A DNA stretch of 64,000 nucleotides from Oscillospiraceae bacterium (GTDB lineage Bacteria; Bacillota; Clostridia; Oscillospirales; Ruminococcaceae): NCBI GenBank assembly GCA_018110985.1, contig JAGAWT010000031.1, positions 24,491-88,490 on the forward strand, written 5' to 3'. Positions within the stretch are counted from its first letter, which is position 1, and each line of letters begins with the position of its first letter. The notes beneath the pieces are model-generated. The model worked only from the letters and a program-made list of their open reading frames with translations. It searched no databases and was not told the origin of the DNA. The position numbers and the translations under genes were made by a program. Below are positions 25,358-34,688 of this stretch, piece by piece.

Positions 25358-25983
25358 CACTTTGTACCGAACATCCTGCTGCCCGCATCTCCCATTCCGG
25401 GAACGATGAAGAGATCGTCGCTGAGGTCGTTGTCCACCGCAGCACAGTAGATCTGTACATCCGGGTGCTCCTTGTTCACAAGCTCTATGCCTCTGGGGTG
25501 AGCTATAAGGCACATGAACTTTATCTCCCTGCAGCCCGTGTTCTTCACCAGCCTGATGGCTTCGCAGGCAGTGCCTCCCGTAGCCATCATCACATCGGCT
25601 ATTATAGCCGTGCGCTCTCCGGTGTCACCGGGCAGCTTGCAGTAATACTCCACCGCATCTGCTGTGGCAGGGTCTCTGAAAGTGCCTATATGACCCACCT
25701 TTGCAGCGGGTATCATGCCCATTACACCGTCTGTCATGCCGAGACCCGAACGGAGTATGGGCACAAAAACTATCTTCTTCCCGGAGATCACCTGTGAAGA
25801 TGCCACTCCCAGAGGAGTATGCACCTCAACGGTCTTGGTGGGAAGGTCTCTGAGCGCCTCATAGCACATAAGCATGGATGTCTCGCTCACCAGCTCCCTG
25901 AATTCCTTGGAGCCGGTGTTGGAGTCTCTGAGAAGTGTCAGCTTATGCTGCACCAGCGGATGATTTATAACGGTGAAGTTCAT
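25357..25983 (-). CDS. upp: Uracil phosphoribosyltransferase
   Basis: A 208-aa salvage enzyme that makes UMP from uracil and PRPP. Visible are [15 protein letters not shown] (about 72-86), the PRPP loop [13 protein letters not shown] (about 125-137) and the C-terminal [12 protein letters not shown]. The start has an AAGGGGG site. It is 12 bp downstream of rpiB, and its stop overlaps the U32-like start. Confidence 0.97.
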   Translation of the reverse strand: MNFTVINHPLVQHKLTLLRDSNTGSKEFRELVSETSMLMCYEALRDLPTKTVEVHTPLGVASSQVISGKKIVFVPILRSGLGMTDGVMGMIPAAKVGHIGTFRDPATADAVEYYCKLPGDTGERTAIIADVMMATGGTACEAIRLVKNTGCREIKFMCLIAHPRGIELVNKEHPDVQIYCAAVDNDLSDDLFIVPGMGDAGSRMFGTK

Positions 25984-25995
25984 ATCATTGCCCCC

Positions 25996-26430
25996 TTATG
26001 CTTCAAGCTCTGCTATCTTGTCTATCCTGCGCTGATGTCTGCCCCCCTCAAAGCCAGTGGAAAGGAAGGTGTCCACTATCTCAAGGGCAAGCCCCGCTCC
26101 CGTAACACGCCCGCCCATGCAAAGTGCATTCGCATCGTTGTGGAGCCTTGTATACTTTGCGGAATAGCAGTCGCCGCAGAGAGCCGCCCTCATGCCCTTT
26201 ATCTTGTTGGCGGCAATGGAGATCCCTATGCCCGTGCCGCAGATAAGTATAGCCTTTTCTCCCTCTCCCGCCAGGAGCCTTGTGCAGACCTCCTTTGCCA
26301 CATCCGGGTAGTCCACAGATTCTCCCTTTTCGGAGCCGTAGACCTTGTATTCAAGCCCCTTTTCCTCCAGGTGCTTTGCAACTTCCCTGCCAAGTTCGTA
26401 TCCGCCGTGATCGCAGCCGATAAGTATCAT
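25996..26430 (-). CDS. rpiB: Ribose-5-phosphate isomerase B
   Basis: A 144-aa RpiB/LacAB-family isomerase that interconverts ribose-5-P and ribulose-5-P, supplying PRPP precursors. It begins MILIGCDHGGYELG; the catalytic-type ILICGTGIGISIAANK (about 78-93) and HNDANALCMGGR are intact. Placement beside upp makes sense through ribose phosphate. It has a GGAAGGGAG site. Confidence 0.96.
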   Translation of the reverse strand: MILIGCDHGGYELGREVAKHLEEKGLEYKVYGSEKGESVDYPDVAKEVCTRLLAGEGEKAILICGTGIGISIAANKIKGMRAALCGDCYSAKYTRLHNDANALCMGGRVTGAGLALEIVDTFLSTGFEGGRHQRRIDKIAELEA

Positions 26431-26451
26431 TTTCTTTTACTCCCTTCCGGA

Positions 26452-27864
26452 TCATTTCCTGTATTTGTTTTCGTATCCATCATTCAGCGCCCTGAGCGCC
26501 GCCTTGAGCCTTTCCACCTGCACTGCCACAGCCTCCGGAGCAGGTCCTCCCTCGCTCTTTCTCTGCATAACGCAGGTATCAAGGCTGATAGCATCGTACA
26601 CATCATCATCAAAAAGGTCACAGTATTTTTTGTACTCGGCTATGGGCAGCTCCTCGAGAGTGGTGCCCAGTTCTATGCAGCGTGCCACAAGGGAGCCTGT
26701 CGCCTTGTAGGCGCTCCTGAAAGGCAGACCCTTTTTCACCAGATAGTCCGCACAGTCCGTGGCGTTTATGAATCCCTTTGCCGCAGCCCTTCTCATGTTG
26801 TCGGGAAGGACGGTCATGGTAGCGAGCATGGGAGTGAAGGTGGATATGCACAGCTTCAGGGTGTCGCAGGCGTCAAATATAGCCTCCTTGTCCTCCTGCA
26901 TATCCTTGTTGTAGGCAAGGGGAAGGTTCTTCATCATGGAGAGGAGGGTCATAAGGTCGCCGTAGACCCTGCCTGTCTTTCCCCTGATAAGCTCCGTAAC
27001 ATCCGGGTTCTTCTTCTGTGGCATGATGGATGAACCGGTGGAATAGGCATCATCCAGCTCTATGAACTTGAATTCCCAGGAGCACCACATGACGATCTCC
27101 TCGGAAAACCTTGAAAGGTGCATCATGATAAGGGAGAACGCAGAGGCAAGCTCTATGCAGAAATCCCTGTCGGAGACCGCATCAAGGGAATTCTGGCAGA
27201 CACCGCCGAAATTCAGGGAAGCGGCAGTCATGTTCCTGTCTATGGGGTAGGTGGTGCCTGCCAGAGCGCAGGCTCCGAGAGGCATCTCATCCATCCTCTT
27301 CACGCAGTCGTCCAGCCTCCCCAGATCCCTGAGCAGCATCTGCGCATACGCCAGGATATGGTGGGCAAAGGTGACGGGCTGCGCCCTCTGCAGGTGGGTG
27401 TAGCCGGGCATCACAGTGTAGTAGTGCTGCTCTGCTATGCCTATGATAGTCTCTGTCAGGTCGCACAGCAGGGTGCGGATAACAGGTATCTCCTCATATT
27501 TCAGGTGATGTCTCAGGTCGGTAGCCACCTGGTCGTTGCGGCTGCGGGAGGTATGGAGCCTTTTTCCCGTATCCCCCAGCCTTTCGGTCAGCACCTGCTC
27601 CACGAACATATGTATATCCTCGGCATTGGGGTCTATCTCCAGTTTTCCGCTGTCAATGTCGGAAAGTATCCCCCACAGACCCTCTGTGATCTTTTCGCTC
27701 TCGCTCTTGTCTATTATCCCCTGCTCACCCAGCATATGCGCATGGGCAACAGAGCCCGTTATGTCCGAACGGTACATCCTGGCATCGAATTTGATGGAGG
27801 AATTGAAGTCATTTACACGGGAGTCTATTTCCTTGGAAAATCTCCCCGCCCACATCATCGACAT
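26452..27864 (-). CDS. argH: Argininosuccinate lyase
   Basis: A 470-aa enzyme of the fumarase/aspartase superfamily that splits argininosuccinate into arginine and fumarate. Typical segments are HTSRSRNDQVATD (about 105), TVMPGYTHLQRAQP (about 153) and the signature GSSIMPQKKNPD (about 274-285). argG is not in the window. The start overlaps the recN stop (TAATG), so arginine synthesis is coupled to a DNA repair gene, probably only through compact packing. Confidence 0.97.
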   Translation of the reverse strand: MSMMWAGRFSKEIDSRVNDFNSSIKFDARMYRSDITGSVAHAHMLGEQGIIDKSESEKITEGLWGILSDIDSGKLEIDPNAEDIHMFVEQVLTERLGDTGKRLHTSRSRNDQVATDLRHHLKYEEIPVIRTLLCDLTETIIGIAEQHYYTVMPGYTHLQRAQPVTFAHHILAYAQMLLRDLGRLDDCVKRMDEMPLGACALAGTTYPIDRNMTAASLNFGGVCQNSLDAVSDRDFCIELASAFSLIMMHLSRFSEEIVMWCSWEFKFIELDDAYSTGSSIMPQKKNPDVTELIRGKTGRVYGDLMTLLSMMKNLPLAYNKDMQEDKEAIFDACDTLKLCISTFTPMLATMTVLPDNMRRAAAKGFINATDCADYLVKKGLPFRSAYKATGSLVARCIELGTTLEELPIAEYKKYCDLFDDDVYDAISLDTCVMQRKSEGGPAPEAVAVQVERLKAALRALNDGYENKYRK

Positions 27865-29528
27865 TAAGTTTTACTCCTTTCAAAGCTATCCATGAGCTCA
27901 TCTGCATTTTCAAGTGCGGTAGGCGTTATGCTCTCCCCCACCATTATCCTTGCTATCTCTTTCCTGCGCCCCTCTCTGTCGAGAGGTGTCACATGGGTAT
28001 AGGTGCGGCTGTCGTCGGACTTTTTCTCTATCAGCAGGTGATCGTCCGCCGCAGCGGCTATCTGGGGCAGGTGGGTCACGCAAAGCACCTGCCTTGACCG
28101 TGAGACATTTTTCAGCTTCACGGCTATCTTCTGTGCCGCCCTGCCCGAAACTCCCGTGTCTATCTCATCAAATATCATGGTGTGAGCCTCGTCGGGTATA
28201 ACATTTTTCAAAGCCAGCATTATCCTTGAAAGCTCACCGCCGGAGGCTGTCTTTGCAAGGGGTCTCAGCTCCTCCCCCCTGTTGGCGGAAATAAGGAACT
28301 CAACGCTGTCCATCCCCTTTTCCGTAAGGTTTCCGTGGGTGATACGAGCCTTTATCTTCACTCCCGGCATATCCAGGAAGGAGAGCTCTCCCTCCACTGC
28401 CTCCGCAAATCTCTCCGCCGTTCTCTCCCTTTCGGCGGAAAGCTCCTTCGCCTTTACGCTTACCCTGTGCAGGAGCTCCGTTCTCTTTGCCGTCAGCTCT
28501 TCAAGCACGGAGGAAAGGTCATCCTGCTCCGCAAGCTCCGCCTTCGCACTTTCAAAGTGCTTCCTCACATCCTCAAGGTCGGGCCCGTACTTGTCTTTAA
28601 GGTATTCAAGAGTATCACTGCGTGCGGAAAGAGCCGCAAGCCGCCCCGGATCGTTGTCTATGCCGGAGGTGGAGCGCTCTATGTCCTCCGCTATGTCCAC
28701 AAGCTCTATGCGGACGCTTTCGAGCCTTTCCGTAAGAGCGGCATACCTGTCGGTCAGGTCGGACAGATCCTCAAGGCGCCGCTTTGCCTGAGATATTATC
28801 TCAGCTGCGCTCCCTTCCTCTCCGTTGAGGGAATTCCCGGCAAAATACAGCCCCTCCAGTATGTATTCCGCATTCTGGGCTTCACTCAGCTCCTCTGCCA
28901 GCCTTTCGTCCTCTCTTTCCTTGGGCGCAGCCTCTCCTATCTCCTTTACCGCCTCATTCAGTTTGTCTGCACGCTCTCTCTTTTCCTTATACTCTATGCT
29001 CTTTGAGCGCAGCCTGCGGGAAACCGTCTGCAGCTCCCTGAATTCCTGCCTGTAAGCCTCTATCTGCTTTTCAAGGCCGCCGAACCTGTCAAGTATATCT
29101 ATGTGCCTTTCCGTCTCCATAAGGATACGGTTGTCATGCTGCCCGTGGATGTTCACAAGCCCCTCCGTCACCTCTTTGAGAAGTGCCACGGCGGTGGCTT
29201 TTCCGTTTATCCTTGCGGTGCTGCCGCCGTCGGAGCGTATCTCCCTGGAAAGGGTGAGCTGCCCCTCCTCATGGGATATGCCCATGCTGTCAAGGCGTTG
29301 GCAGCACTCCTCCGAAAGGTCGGTGAAAAAAGCGGTTATGACAGCCTTATCGCAGCCGGAACGGACTATGTCCTTGGTGACACGCTGCCCCAGCACGGAG
29401 TTTATGCCGTTTATGAGAATGGATTTACCGGCTCCCGTTTCTCCGGTGAACACATTGAAATGCTCCCCGAAAGGAATGACCGCCTCCTCTATTATGGCAA
29501 GGTTTTTTATGTAAAGCTCCTTCAGCAA
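27864..29528 (-). CDS. recN: DNA repair protein RecN
   Basis: A 554-aa SMC-like ATPase acting in double-strand break repair. It has the Walker A GETGAGKSIL at about 30-39, a central coiled coil (about 150-370), SGGELSRIMLALKN as the ABC signature and MIFDEIDTGVSG as Walker B. The start is a TTG at 29528 with AAAGGG 9 bp upstream; that site spans the stop of the YitT gene. Full length for the family. Confidence 0.96.
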   Translation of the reverse strand: MLKELYIKNLAIIEEAVIPFGEHFNVFTGETGAGKSILINGINSVLGQRVTKDIVRSGCDKAVITAFFTDLSEECCQRLDSMGISHEEGQLTLSREIRSDGGSTARINGKATAVALLKEVTEGLVNIHGQHDNRILMETERHIDILDRFGGLEKQIEAYRQEFRELQTVSRRLRSKSIEYKEKRERADKLNEAVKEIGEAAPKEREDERLAEELSEAQNAEYILEGLYFAGNSLNGEEGSAAEIISQAKRRLEDLSDLTDRYAALTERLESVRIELVDIAEDIERSTSGIDNDPGRLAALSARSDTLEYLKDKYGPDLEDVRKHFESAKAELAEQDDLSSVLEELTAKRTELLHRVSVKAKELSAERERTAERFAEAVEGELSFLDMPGVKIKARITHGNLTEKGMDSVEFLISANRGEELRPLAKTASGGELSRIMLALKNVIPDEAHTMIFDEIDTGVSGRAAQKIAVKLKNVSRSRQVLCVTHLPQIAAAADDHLLIEKKSDDSRTYTHVTPLDREGRRKEIARIMVGESITPTALENADELMDSFERSKT

Positions 29529-29541
29529 GATATCAAGCCCT

Positions 29542-30453
29542 TTACTCGTTATGATTGGATGAAAAGATGTCCGAGACCTCTGTTATGGATATATATGCCT
29601 TCGGGTCTATACTGTTGACTATATTCCTCATTCTGGTCACATGGAAGCGGGAGCAGACGAAATACACCATGGTCTTGGGTGTATTGGAGTAGCCCCCCGT
29701 AGCCTGCACCGTGGTCATGCCTATGCCGAACTGCTCCGACAGGGACTCGCATATCTCCTTCGGCTTTGTGGTGATTATCATGGCGCCCTTTGCCCTGTCA
29801 AAGCCCTCTACCACATAGTCCACGGTGTTGAGCGCCGCCATATAGGTAACTATGGAATACAGGGGAAGTATCCAGCTGTTGAATACGATACCGCAGATTA
29901 TGTAAAGTATCACATTGTGGATCATGCAGAAGGTGCCGACGGTGATGCCCAGCCTCTTTGCAAATATGACAGCCAGCACCTCTATGCCGTCCATCGCACC
30001 GCCGAAGCGGATGGCAATGCCGCTGCCCAGACCCGATACCGCTCCGCCGAAAAGGGCGCACAGAAGCAGATCCTGTCCTGCAAGAGGGGATGCAAAGGAA
30101 ACATCTATGGGGAACACATCCGTTATCAGGTGGGCAAAGAGGGAATACACCGCCACCGCCAGCACGGCATAAAAGGTGAAAGCCCTGCCCTGTGTCTTCA
30201 GACCGTACAGAAAGATGGGGACATTCAGAACTACAAGGAACAGTGACAGGGATAACTCATCGGGCGTAAGCTGGGAAAGCAGCATGGAAATGCCCGAAAC
30301 TCCGCTGTCATACAGCTTTACGGGGTACAGAAAGATAGTTATGCCAAAGGCATTTATAATGCCCGCCGCAAATATCATTATGACATTGAGCGGCTTTATC
30401 TCCTTAAAAAACGATCTCAGTTCCAAAATATCATCAGCTTTCCTTTTTGGCAT
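29542..30453 (-). CDS. YitT family membrane protein (DUF161/DUF2179)
   Basis: About 303 aa from the ATG at 30453. Five to six N-terminal helices form the YitT domain (IFLYPVKLYDSGVSGISMLL is typical), followed by a C-terminal DUF2179 domain (YFVCSRFHVTRMRNIVNSIDP region). Function is unknown, though YitT proteins are common in Firmicutes. The start overlaps the DUF368 gene by 20 bp. A TTG a few codons on, after AAGGAAA, is an alternative start. Confidence 0.85.
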   Translation of the reverse strand: MPKRKADDILELRSFFKEIKPLNVIMIFAAGIINAFGITIFLYPVKLYDSGVSGISMLLSQLTPDELSLSLFLVVLNVPIFLYGLKTQGRAFTFYAVLAVAVYSLFAHLITDVFPIDVSFASPLAGQDLLLCALFGGAVSGLGSGIAIRFGGAMDGIEVLAVIFAKRLGITVGTFCMIHNVILYIICGIVFNSWILPLYSIVTYMAALNTVDYVVEGFDRAKGAMIITTKPKEICESLSEQFGIGMTTVQATGGYSNTPKTMVYFVCSRFHVTRMRNIVNSIDPKAYISITEVSDIFSSNHNE

Positions 30454-31306
30454 TGCCCGAACCGAACCTGTCGAAAAGAAGAGGGATGGCAGCACCGGCC
30501 ACAAGAGCTATGATGCCGTATACAGCCGTGATCCCCCATTCAAGATCCTCTCCGCCCTCTGCTGTCTCACGGGGAAATATGGCGAAGAAGGAGCCGATTA
30601 TAAGCCCCATTATGACCGCATAGGTGCCGAGCTTTGACTTTTTCAGAGCCACGGTCACTGCCTTTGCGCAGCCTATGATACCGAATACCGCACCCAGCGC
30701 CGCAGGTATGAGTATGGGGAAACGCTCTGCGATATTGTCAAGGGAAACAGCCTCTATGACCGAACGGTAGCCACCGAGTATCAGGAGCACGAGAGAGCCG
30801 CTGAGCCCCGGCATTATCATTGCGGCAGCCGCCACCGCAAGGCAGAGGAAAAGGTATATGAACACAGGCAGCGTAAGCTCCGTTATCACATCGTCGGAGC
30901 CGCCCTGCATGGAGATGAGGGTAACGGCTATCATCACGGCAAAGCCGGCTATAAACGGGACGATATGCACAGGCCTGAATTTCCCGTCGGAGGTGGCTTC
31001 CTTGTAAATGGCGGGAAGAGAGCCTGCCACTACTCCCATAAAGAAAAACTGGGTCTGCACATAGAACTCTTCAAAGCAGTAGTCAAGCACCGTGGCAGAT
31101 GCAAGTACGCCGACCGCCATGCCGATGCCTATGGTGAGCAAAAAGAAAAAATTGTCCTTTATCTTTTTGAAGCTGATGTTCCCCAGTATGTCCATAAGGC
31201 GGTCAAAGACCTTCATTATGACCATCATGGTGCCGCCGCTGACTCCGGGTATGGCATTTGCCACGCCTATGAAAACTCCTTTTACTATGTTCAGAATGTA
31301 TTCCAT
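30434..31306 (-). CDS. DUF368 family membrane protein (PopT-type lipid carrier translocase)
   Basis: A 290-aa polytopic protein from the ATG at 31306, with AGGAG upstream. The opening VKGVFIGVANAIPGVSGGTM is the DUF368 signature, and MIMPGLSGSLVLLILGGY repeats it in the second half. Members of this family (PopT) have been implicated in returning undecaprenyl phosphate across the membrane for wall synthesis; assigning that role here rests on family membership. Overlaps the YitT gene. Confidence 0.88.
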   Translation of the reverse strand: MEYILNIVKGVFIGVANAIPGVSGGTMMVIMKVFDRLMDILGNISFKKIKDNFFFLLTIGIGMAVGVLASATVLDYCFEEFYVQTQFFFMGVVAGSLPAIYKEATSDGKFRPVHIVPFIAGFAVMIAVTLISMQGGSDDVITELTLPVFIYLFLCLAVAAAAMIMPGLSGSLVLLILGGYRSVIEAVSLDNIAERFPILIPAALGAVFGIIGCAKAVTVALKKSKLGTYAVIMGLIIGSFFAIFPRETAEGGEDLEWGITAVYGIIALVAGAAIPLLFDRFGSGNAKKES

Positions 31307-31321
31307 CCTCAAAACTCCTGT

Positions 31322-31350
31322 TTGACAATATCGGATTTTTATGATAGTAT
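31322..31350 (+). promoter_or_regulatory. Promoter of the DUF624 gene
   Basis: TTGACA (31322-31327), 17 bp, TAGTAT (31345-31350), 41 bp before the start codon. Confidence 0.75.
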
Positions 31351-31390
31351 ATATCAGTAAAGACAATTATTTTACCTGTCGGAGGTATGT

Positions 31391-32020
31391 ATGAGATTAT
31401 TCAGTCCCGACGGCAAGCTGTACCGTGGTATGGTAAAGCTGACGGAAGCCGTGGGAATAAACCTGCTGTGGATACTTTTCTCCCTGCCCGTGGTGACCTT
31501 CGGTGCATCCACCGCTGCCGCCTTTTCCGTGCTGATGAAGCTGGTAAAGGACGAAGAGGGCCATGTGGCACAGGATTTCCTTGCAGCTTTCAGGGCAAAC
31601 CTGAAGCAGGGCATAGCCATGTCATTCATAAACCTTGTCTGCATAGCTGCGGTGTATCTGGACATACGCATAATGGATGCTGCGGAGGAAAACAGCTTCG
31701 TTTTCCTGATAATAGCAGTGGTGGCAGGCTATGTGTTCATCTTTTCCCTGCTCTATGCCTATCCGCTCATCGTCCGCTATGAAAACACGGTGCTGAACAC
31801 GCTGCGAAATTCCTTCCGCATATCCATGCGCTATTTTCTGCGTTCCCTTGGGGCGGTCATACTTGCGGCAATGGAGATATTCCTCTTTGTCTTCAACTAC
31901 ACCACCCTGTTCATAGGGCTTTTCTTCGGAGGCTCGGTGGTAATGGGCACCATAAGCCTTTTCGCAAACGCCGTCTTTGAGGATATAGAGAAGAATACTC
32001 CCGAAGCGGTGAAAAGGTAA
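31391..32020 (+). CDS. YesL-like DUF624 membrane protein
   Basis: A 209-aa protein with five helices. The start MRLFSPDGKLYRGM followed by LLWILFSLPVVTFGAST is typical of YesL/DUF624. Such genes usually accompany carbohydrate ABC importers, and a sugar-binding lipoprotein gene does lie beyond the terminator on the other strand. No permease or ATPase gene is present. Molecular role unknown. Confidence 0.88.
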   Translation: MRLFSPDGKLYRGMVKLTEAVGINLLWILFSLPVVTFGASTAAAFSVLMKLVKDEEGHVAQDFLAAFRANLKQGIAMSFINLVCIAAVYLDIRIMDAAEENSFVFLIIAVVAGYVFIFSLLYAYPLIVRYENTVLNTLRNSFRISMRYFLRSLGAVILAAMEIFLFVFNYTTLFIGLFFGGSVVMGTISLFANAVFEDIEKNTPEAVKR

Positions 32021-32047
32021 AAGACCCTTCCCCCCAAAAATATTTTA

Positions 32048-32082
32048 TCGCCGATACGAACGTACCGGCGATTATTATTTTA
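32048..32082 (+). terminator. Rho-independent terminator after the DUF624 gene
   Basis: TCGCCGaTAC/GTAcCGGCGA hairpin with a GAAC loop (32048-32071), then TTATTATTTTA. Confidence 0.75.
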
Positions 32083-32222
32083 TACTATTTTACCTGAATT
32101 GTCAAGTGAATATGTGCAGTAAACCACAACAAGCAGTACAGGCTCCATACGCCGCACCTGCGGGCGCCGCTGCCCCGGTAATGCGGGGAAAAGCCATAAT
32201 TATCGCCTGCAGGTACTGCCCG

Positions 32223-33659
32223 CTATTCCATTGCATCAAGAGATGCGTTGAATTCCTCGATGAGAAGGTCTGCCGCAGGAGCAAGAGCCTCTCTTACCGT
32301 GGGCCAGTCGTGACCGTAGAAGGGAGCACGTATGCCCTGATCGCCGGAATCCAGTATGTTCATAAGGTCGGTGGGAACACCTGTGTGAATGGAATAAATA
32401 GGATGCTCCGCAGTCATTTCGTTTATCTTCTGCCTCATCTCTATCATCTCATCCGTCCAGCCGTAGTCGTTCTTCAGACGGTCATTTGCGATCTGCTTTG
32501 AGCTCTCGTCAAAGTTTGCCGCCAGCGTACATTCCATGAACCTTGCAACGCCTTCGGGGTTCTGTGCCCCCTTGCACAGCATATAGGCCTCCAGACCTGC
32601 GGGCATATAGTAGGCATCGGTGTCGTCCCCTTTGGGGATAGGCACGAACATAACATCCTCCGGGCTGCCGAACTGGGCAGTCCAGATGTCGGGAGCCCCT
32701 TCAAGAGCATATCCGCCCACGATGTAGAAAAGCTCCTTGCCCTCACCTATGAATTCCGGGTGCACGTTCCACTGGAAAAGGTTCTTGTCCAGCACCAGCC
32801 CTGACTGATTGAGATCGTAGGCGAAATCCATAGCCTTTTCAAGGCACTCATCGTACAGGTTAGATACCAGCTTGCCGTCTTTGAGCTCCACGGGAGCCAC
32901 ACCGCCCGACAGCATAAGGGGCTTTTCGTTGAACCAGCCGTCAAGACCGTACTGCTCGGAATCCACATCCACATAATCCGACAGCATCTGCTTGAAGGTG
33001 CTCCAAGTCCATTTTCCCTCTTCAAGGAGATCTGCGGGATCCTCAAAGCCCATGTTCTGGATGGTCTGGCGGTTGTAGATGACTATCTCCCCTGCGGAGG
33101 GCTGAGTGCAGATAAGGTAGTGGCTGCCCTTGAGCTCAAACATATCGTTAAGATCCTTGACGGTGCTCCAGAGGTCGTCACCGAAGTCCACATACTGGTC
33201 ATAGGGATCGAACTGACCGTTGGGGACGCCCTTGGGATAGGAGTCAAGGTCGCCGCCCGCACAGAAGTCTATGCCCGTGCCCCCCAGGATGTTGGTGGAC
33301 AGGTCGGTAAAGCGGTTGCTCCATGTGGTCTGTATATACTCTATCTCGCCGTCGTACTTCCTTTCAAACAGGTCGAGGGAGAGAGATTTCTGGTTCCCCG
33401 CAGTGGTGGCGTGGAACGGATCGTAGAACGAGAACCACTTGATGGTCTTGTTTTCAAGCTCCTCATCCTTCAGAAGATCCGACACATCGTCCATTTTCTT
33501 GCTGTCTTCCTCAGACATGGTCTCCGTATTGATGGCAACTGTAATGGCTGTGGTGGTCTCCGCCGTGGTCTCGGTGCTGTCGCCGCCCGTGCCCCCGCAG
33601 GCGGATGCAAGCGCCATCGTTACTGCTGCGACCCCTGCCATGGTCCTTCGTTTATTCAT
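32223..33659 (-). CDS. Sugar ABC transporter substrate-binding lipoprotein
   Basis: A 478-aa family-1 extracellular solute-binding protein. The N-terminus MNKRRTMAGVAAVTMALASAC ends in a lipobox (ALASAC, Cys21), then a Thr-rich linker. The mature part has the usual SBP features (GIDFCAGGDLDSYP; ILGGTG). The ligand is probably an oligosaccharide, but the sequence does not identify it. No ABC permease or ATPase genes flank it, so it is an orphan here. The stretch 32083-32222 after the gene shows no clear terminator. Confidence 0.9.
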   Translation of the reverse strand: MNKRRTMAGVAAVTMALASACGGTGGDSTETTAETTTAITVAINTETMSEEDSKKMDDVSDLLKDEELENKTIKWFSFYDPFHATTAGNQKSLSLDLFERKYDGEIEYIQTTWSNRFTDLSTNILGGTGIDFCAGGDLDSYPKGVPNGQFDPYDQYVDFGDDLWSTVKDLNDMFELKGSHYLICTQPSAGEIVIYNRQTIQNMGFEDPADLLEEGKWTWSTFKQMLSDYVDVDSEQYGLDGWFNEKPLMLSGGVAPVELKDGKLVSNLYDECLEKAMDFAYDLNQSGLVLDKNLFQWNVHPEFIGEGKELFYIVGGYALEGAPDIWTAQFGSPEDVMFVPIPKGDDTDAYYMPAGLEAYMLCKGAQNPEGVARFMECTLAANFDESSKQIANDRLKNDYGWTDEMIEMRQKINEMTAEHPIYSIHTGVPTDLMNILDSGDQGIRAPFYGHDWPTVREALAPAADLLIEEFNASLDAME

Positions 33660-33747
33660 AGCTTTTTCCTCCGTACAGGTCGGAGGGCGCTTTCTCTGCG
33701 CCCCGTCATATTATGCGAATACGCATACAAGTCTATATCTCTGTTTC

Positions 33748-33776
33748 ATTTTATCATATGAAAACGATTTCTTCAA
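33748..33776 (-). promoter_or_regulatory. Promoter of the sugar-binding lipoprotein gene
   Basis: Minus strand TTGAAG (33776-33771), 17 bp, TAAAAT (33753-33748). The leader is about 80 nt. The rest of this 395-bp gap holds the divergent promoter and boxes listed separately and no gene. Confidence 0.65.
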
Positions 33777-33910
33777 TATCCATTCCGCCGATTTTTGCGG
33801 CGGTCTGTTAGCATATTTGCCTAAAAAGCAGCCGCCTGTATCCTCTGCCGATGAATAAAGCACAGTGTTAAAAGCATATTCCGCATAATATTTGCATAAG
33901 ATCCCGAAAG

Positions 33911-33938
33911 ATTAGAAAAACATTAAAATTATCATATT
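33911..33938 (+). promoter_or_regulatory. Direct-repeat boxes upstream of the zinc-ribbon gene
   Basis: ATTAGA (33911), ATTAAA (33922) and CATATT (33933) at an 11-bp period, starting 52, 41 and 30 bp before the -35 box. The left part GAAAGATTAGA is identical to the boxes at 13458 and 49683. The offset from -35 differs by 2 bp from the other two promoters. Confidence 0.5.
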
Positions 33939-33962
33939 TTATTTAAAAAAGTCGGTTTTCTA

Positions 33963-33991
33963 TTGACAAATCATCCGAAAAAAAGTATACT
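33963..33991 (+). promoter_or_regulatory. Promoter of the zinc-ribbon coiled-coil gene
   Basis: TTGACA (33963-33968), 17 bp, TATACT (33986-33991); near consensus. 64 bp before the start codon. Confidence 0.85.
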
Positions 33992-34054
33992 CTAATCACA
34001 GGCAGAAAAAAACAGCACACGCATAAGCGTGGTGATCTTACGGAGGTAAATAAG

Positions 34055-34504
34055 ATGTTTGAAAATTTTGAAAAATTCGCAGAGACCCTTTCCAACACCG
34101 GCAAGAACGGTATCGATTTCGGCAAACTGAGCTACAAGGCAGCTACTGAGCAGAAGACTCTCAACGACCTTTACAACCGCATCGGAAGAAAGTTCGTTGA
34201 GGAGAACAAGGATGTAGCCGTAGACGGTGAGCTGGGCGAGATAAAGGCTCAGGCTGTTGCAAAGGCACAGGAGATAGAGGCTCTCAAGGCTCAGATCCGT
34301 ATGCTCAGAGGCGTTGTCGTATGTGAGAACTGCGGCGCCGAGGTAGATGCGGAGAACGACTACTGCGGCAAGTGCGGCACGAAGCTGGTAAAGCCCGAGC
34401 CTCCCGTTGAGGAGACCGAGGACGAGGTCGCAGATGACGGCGAGTCCATCGAGGTAGAGGTCGTTGTTGAGGATGACCACACCAACGAGGGCGCAGCCGA
34501 CTAA
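34055..34504 (+). CDS. Zinc-ribbon protein with N-terminal helical region
   Basis: A 149-aa soluble protein of unknown function. Residues 1-88 are helical and Lys/Glu-rich. A zinc ribbon follows (CENCG and CGKCG, about 92-111), then a strongly acidic tail. It has an excellent GGAGG site and uses codons like a well-expressed gene. The last base of its TAA stop (34504) is the first base of IR105 copy 5. It shares upstream boxes with the NfeD-slipin and YkvA-like operons, suggesting an envelope-linked role, which is inference. Confidence 0.8.
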   Translation: MFENFEKFAETLSNTGKNGIDFGKLSYKAATEQKTLNDLYNRIGRKFVEENKDVAVDGELGEIKAQAVAKAQEIEALKAQIRMLRGVVVCENCGAEVDAENDYCGKCGTKLVKPEPPVEETEDEVADDGESIEVEVVVEDDHTNEGAAD

Positions 34505-34608
34505 TACTGATCCTTCCCCGATGTATAGACGATCTCCAAGCTGCAGATCTCTTATATTCAAACATTTGCAGCTTGTTTCTTGTCTGTACATAGGTCAGAG
34601 ATCAGTAT
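34504..34608 (-). repeat. IR105 repeat, copy 5 (reverse)
   Basis: 105-bp element that begins at the last base of the zinc-ribbon stop codon. Its inner stem reads AAGCTGCA/TGCAGCTT where other copies have AAGCC/GGCTT; both arms changed so that pairing is kept. It could act as a 3'-UTR hairpin for the upstream gene. Confidence 0.9.
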
Positions 34609-34644
34609 AAGACAAGATATCCACTTTTCTTCCATAATATCCTG

Positions 34645-34674
34645 AAAAGGCGGCAGAGGGATCTGCCGCCTTTT
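34645..34674. terminator. Bidirectional terminator
   Basis: AAAAGGCGGCAGA-GGGA-TCTGCCGCCTTTT between convergent genes; A-run and T-run on both sides allow function in both directions. Confidence 0.85.
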
Positions 34675-34688
34675 GCTGTGTATGCACA

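Noticed and set aside
25819..27033. 404-codon open frame on the plus strand
   Set aside because: Antisense to upp, rpiB and argH, with no ribosome site or conserved text.
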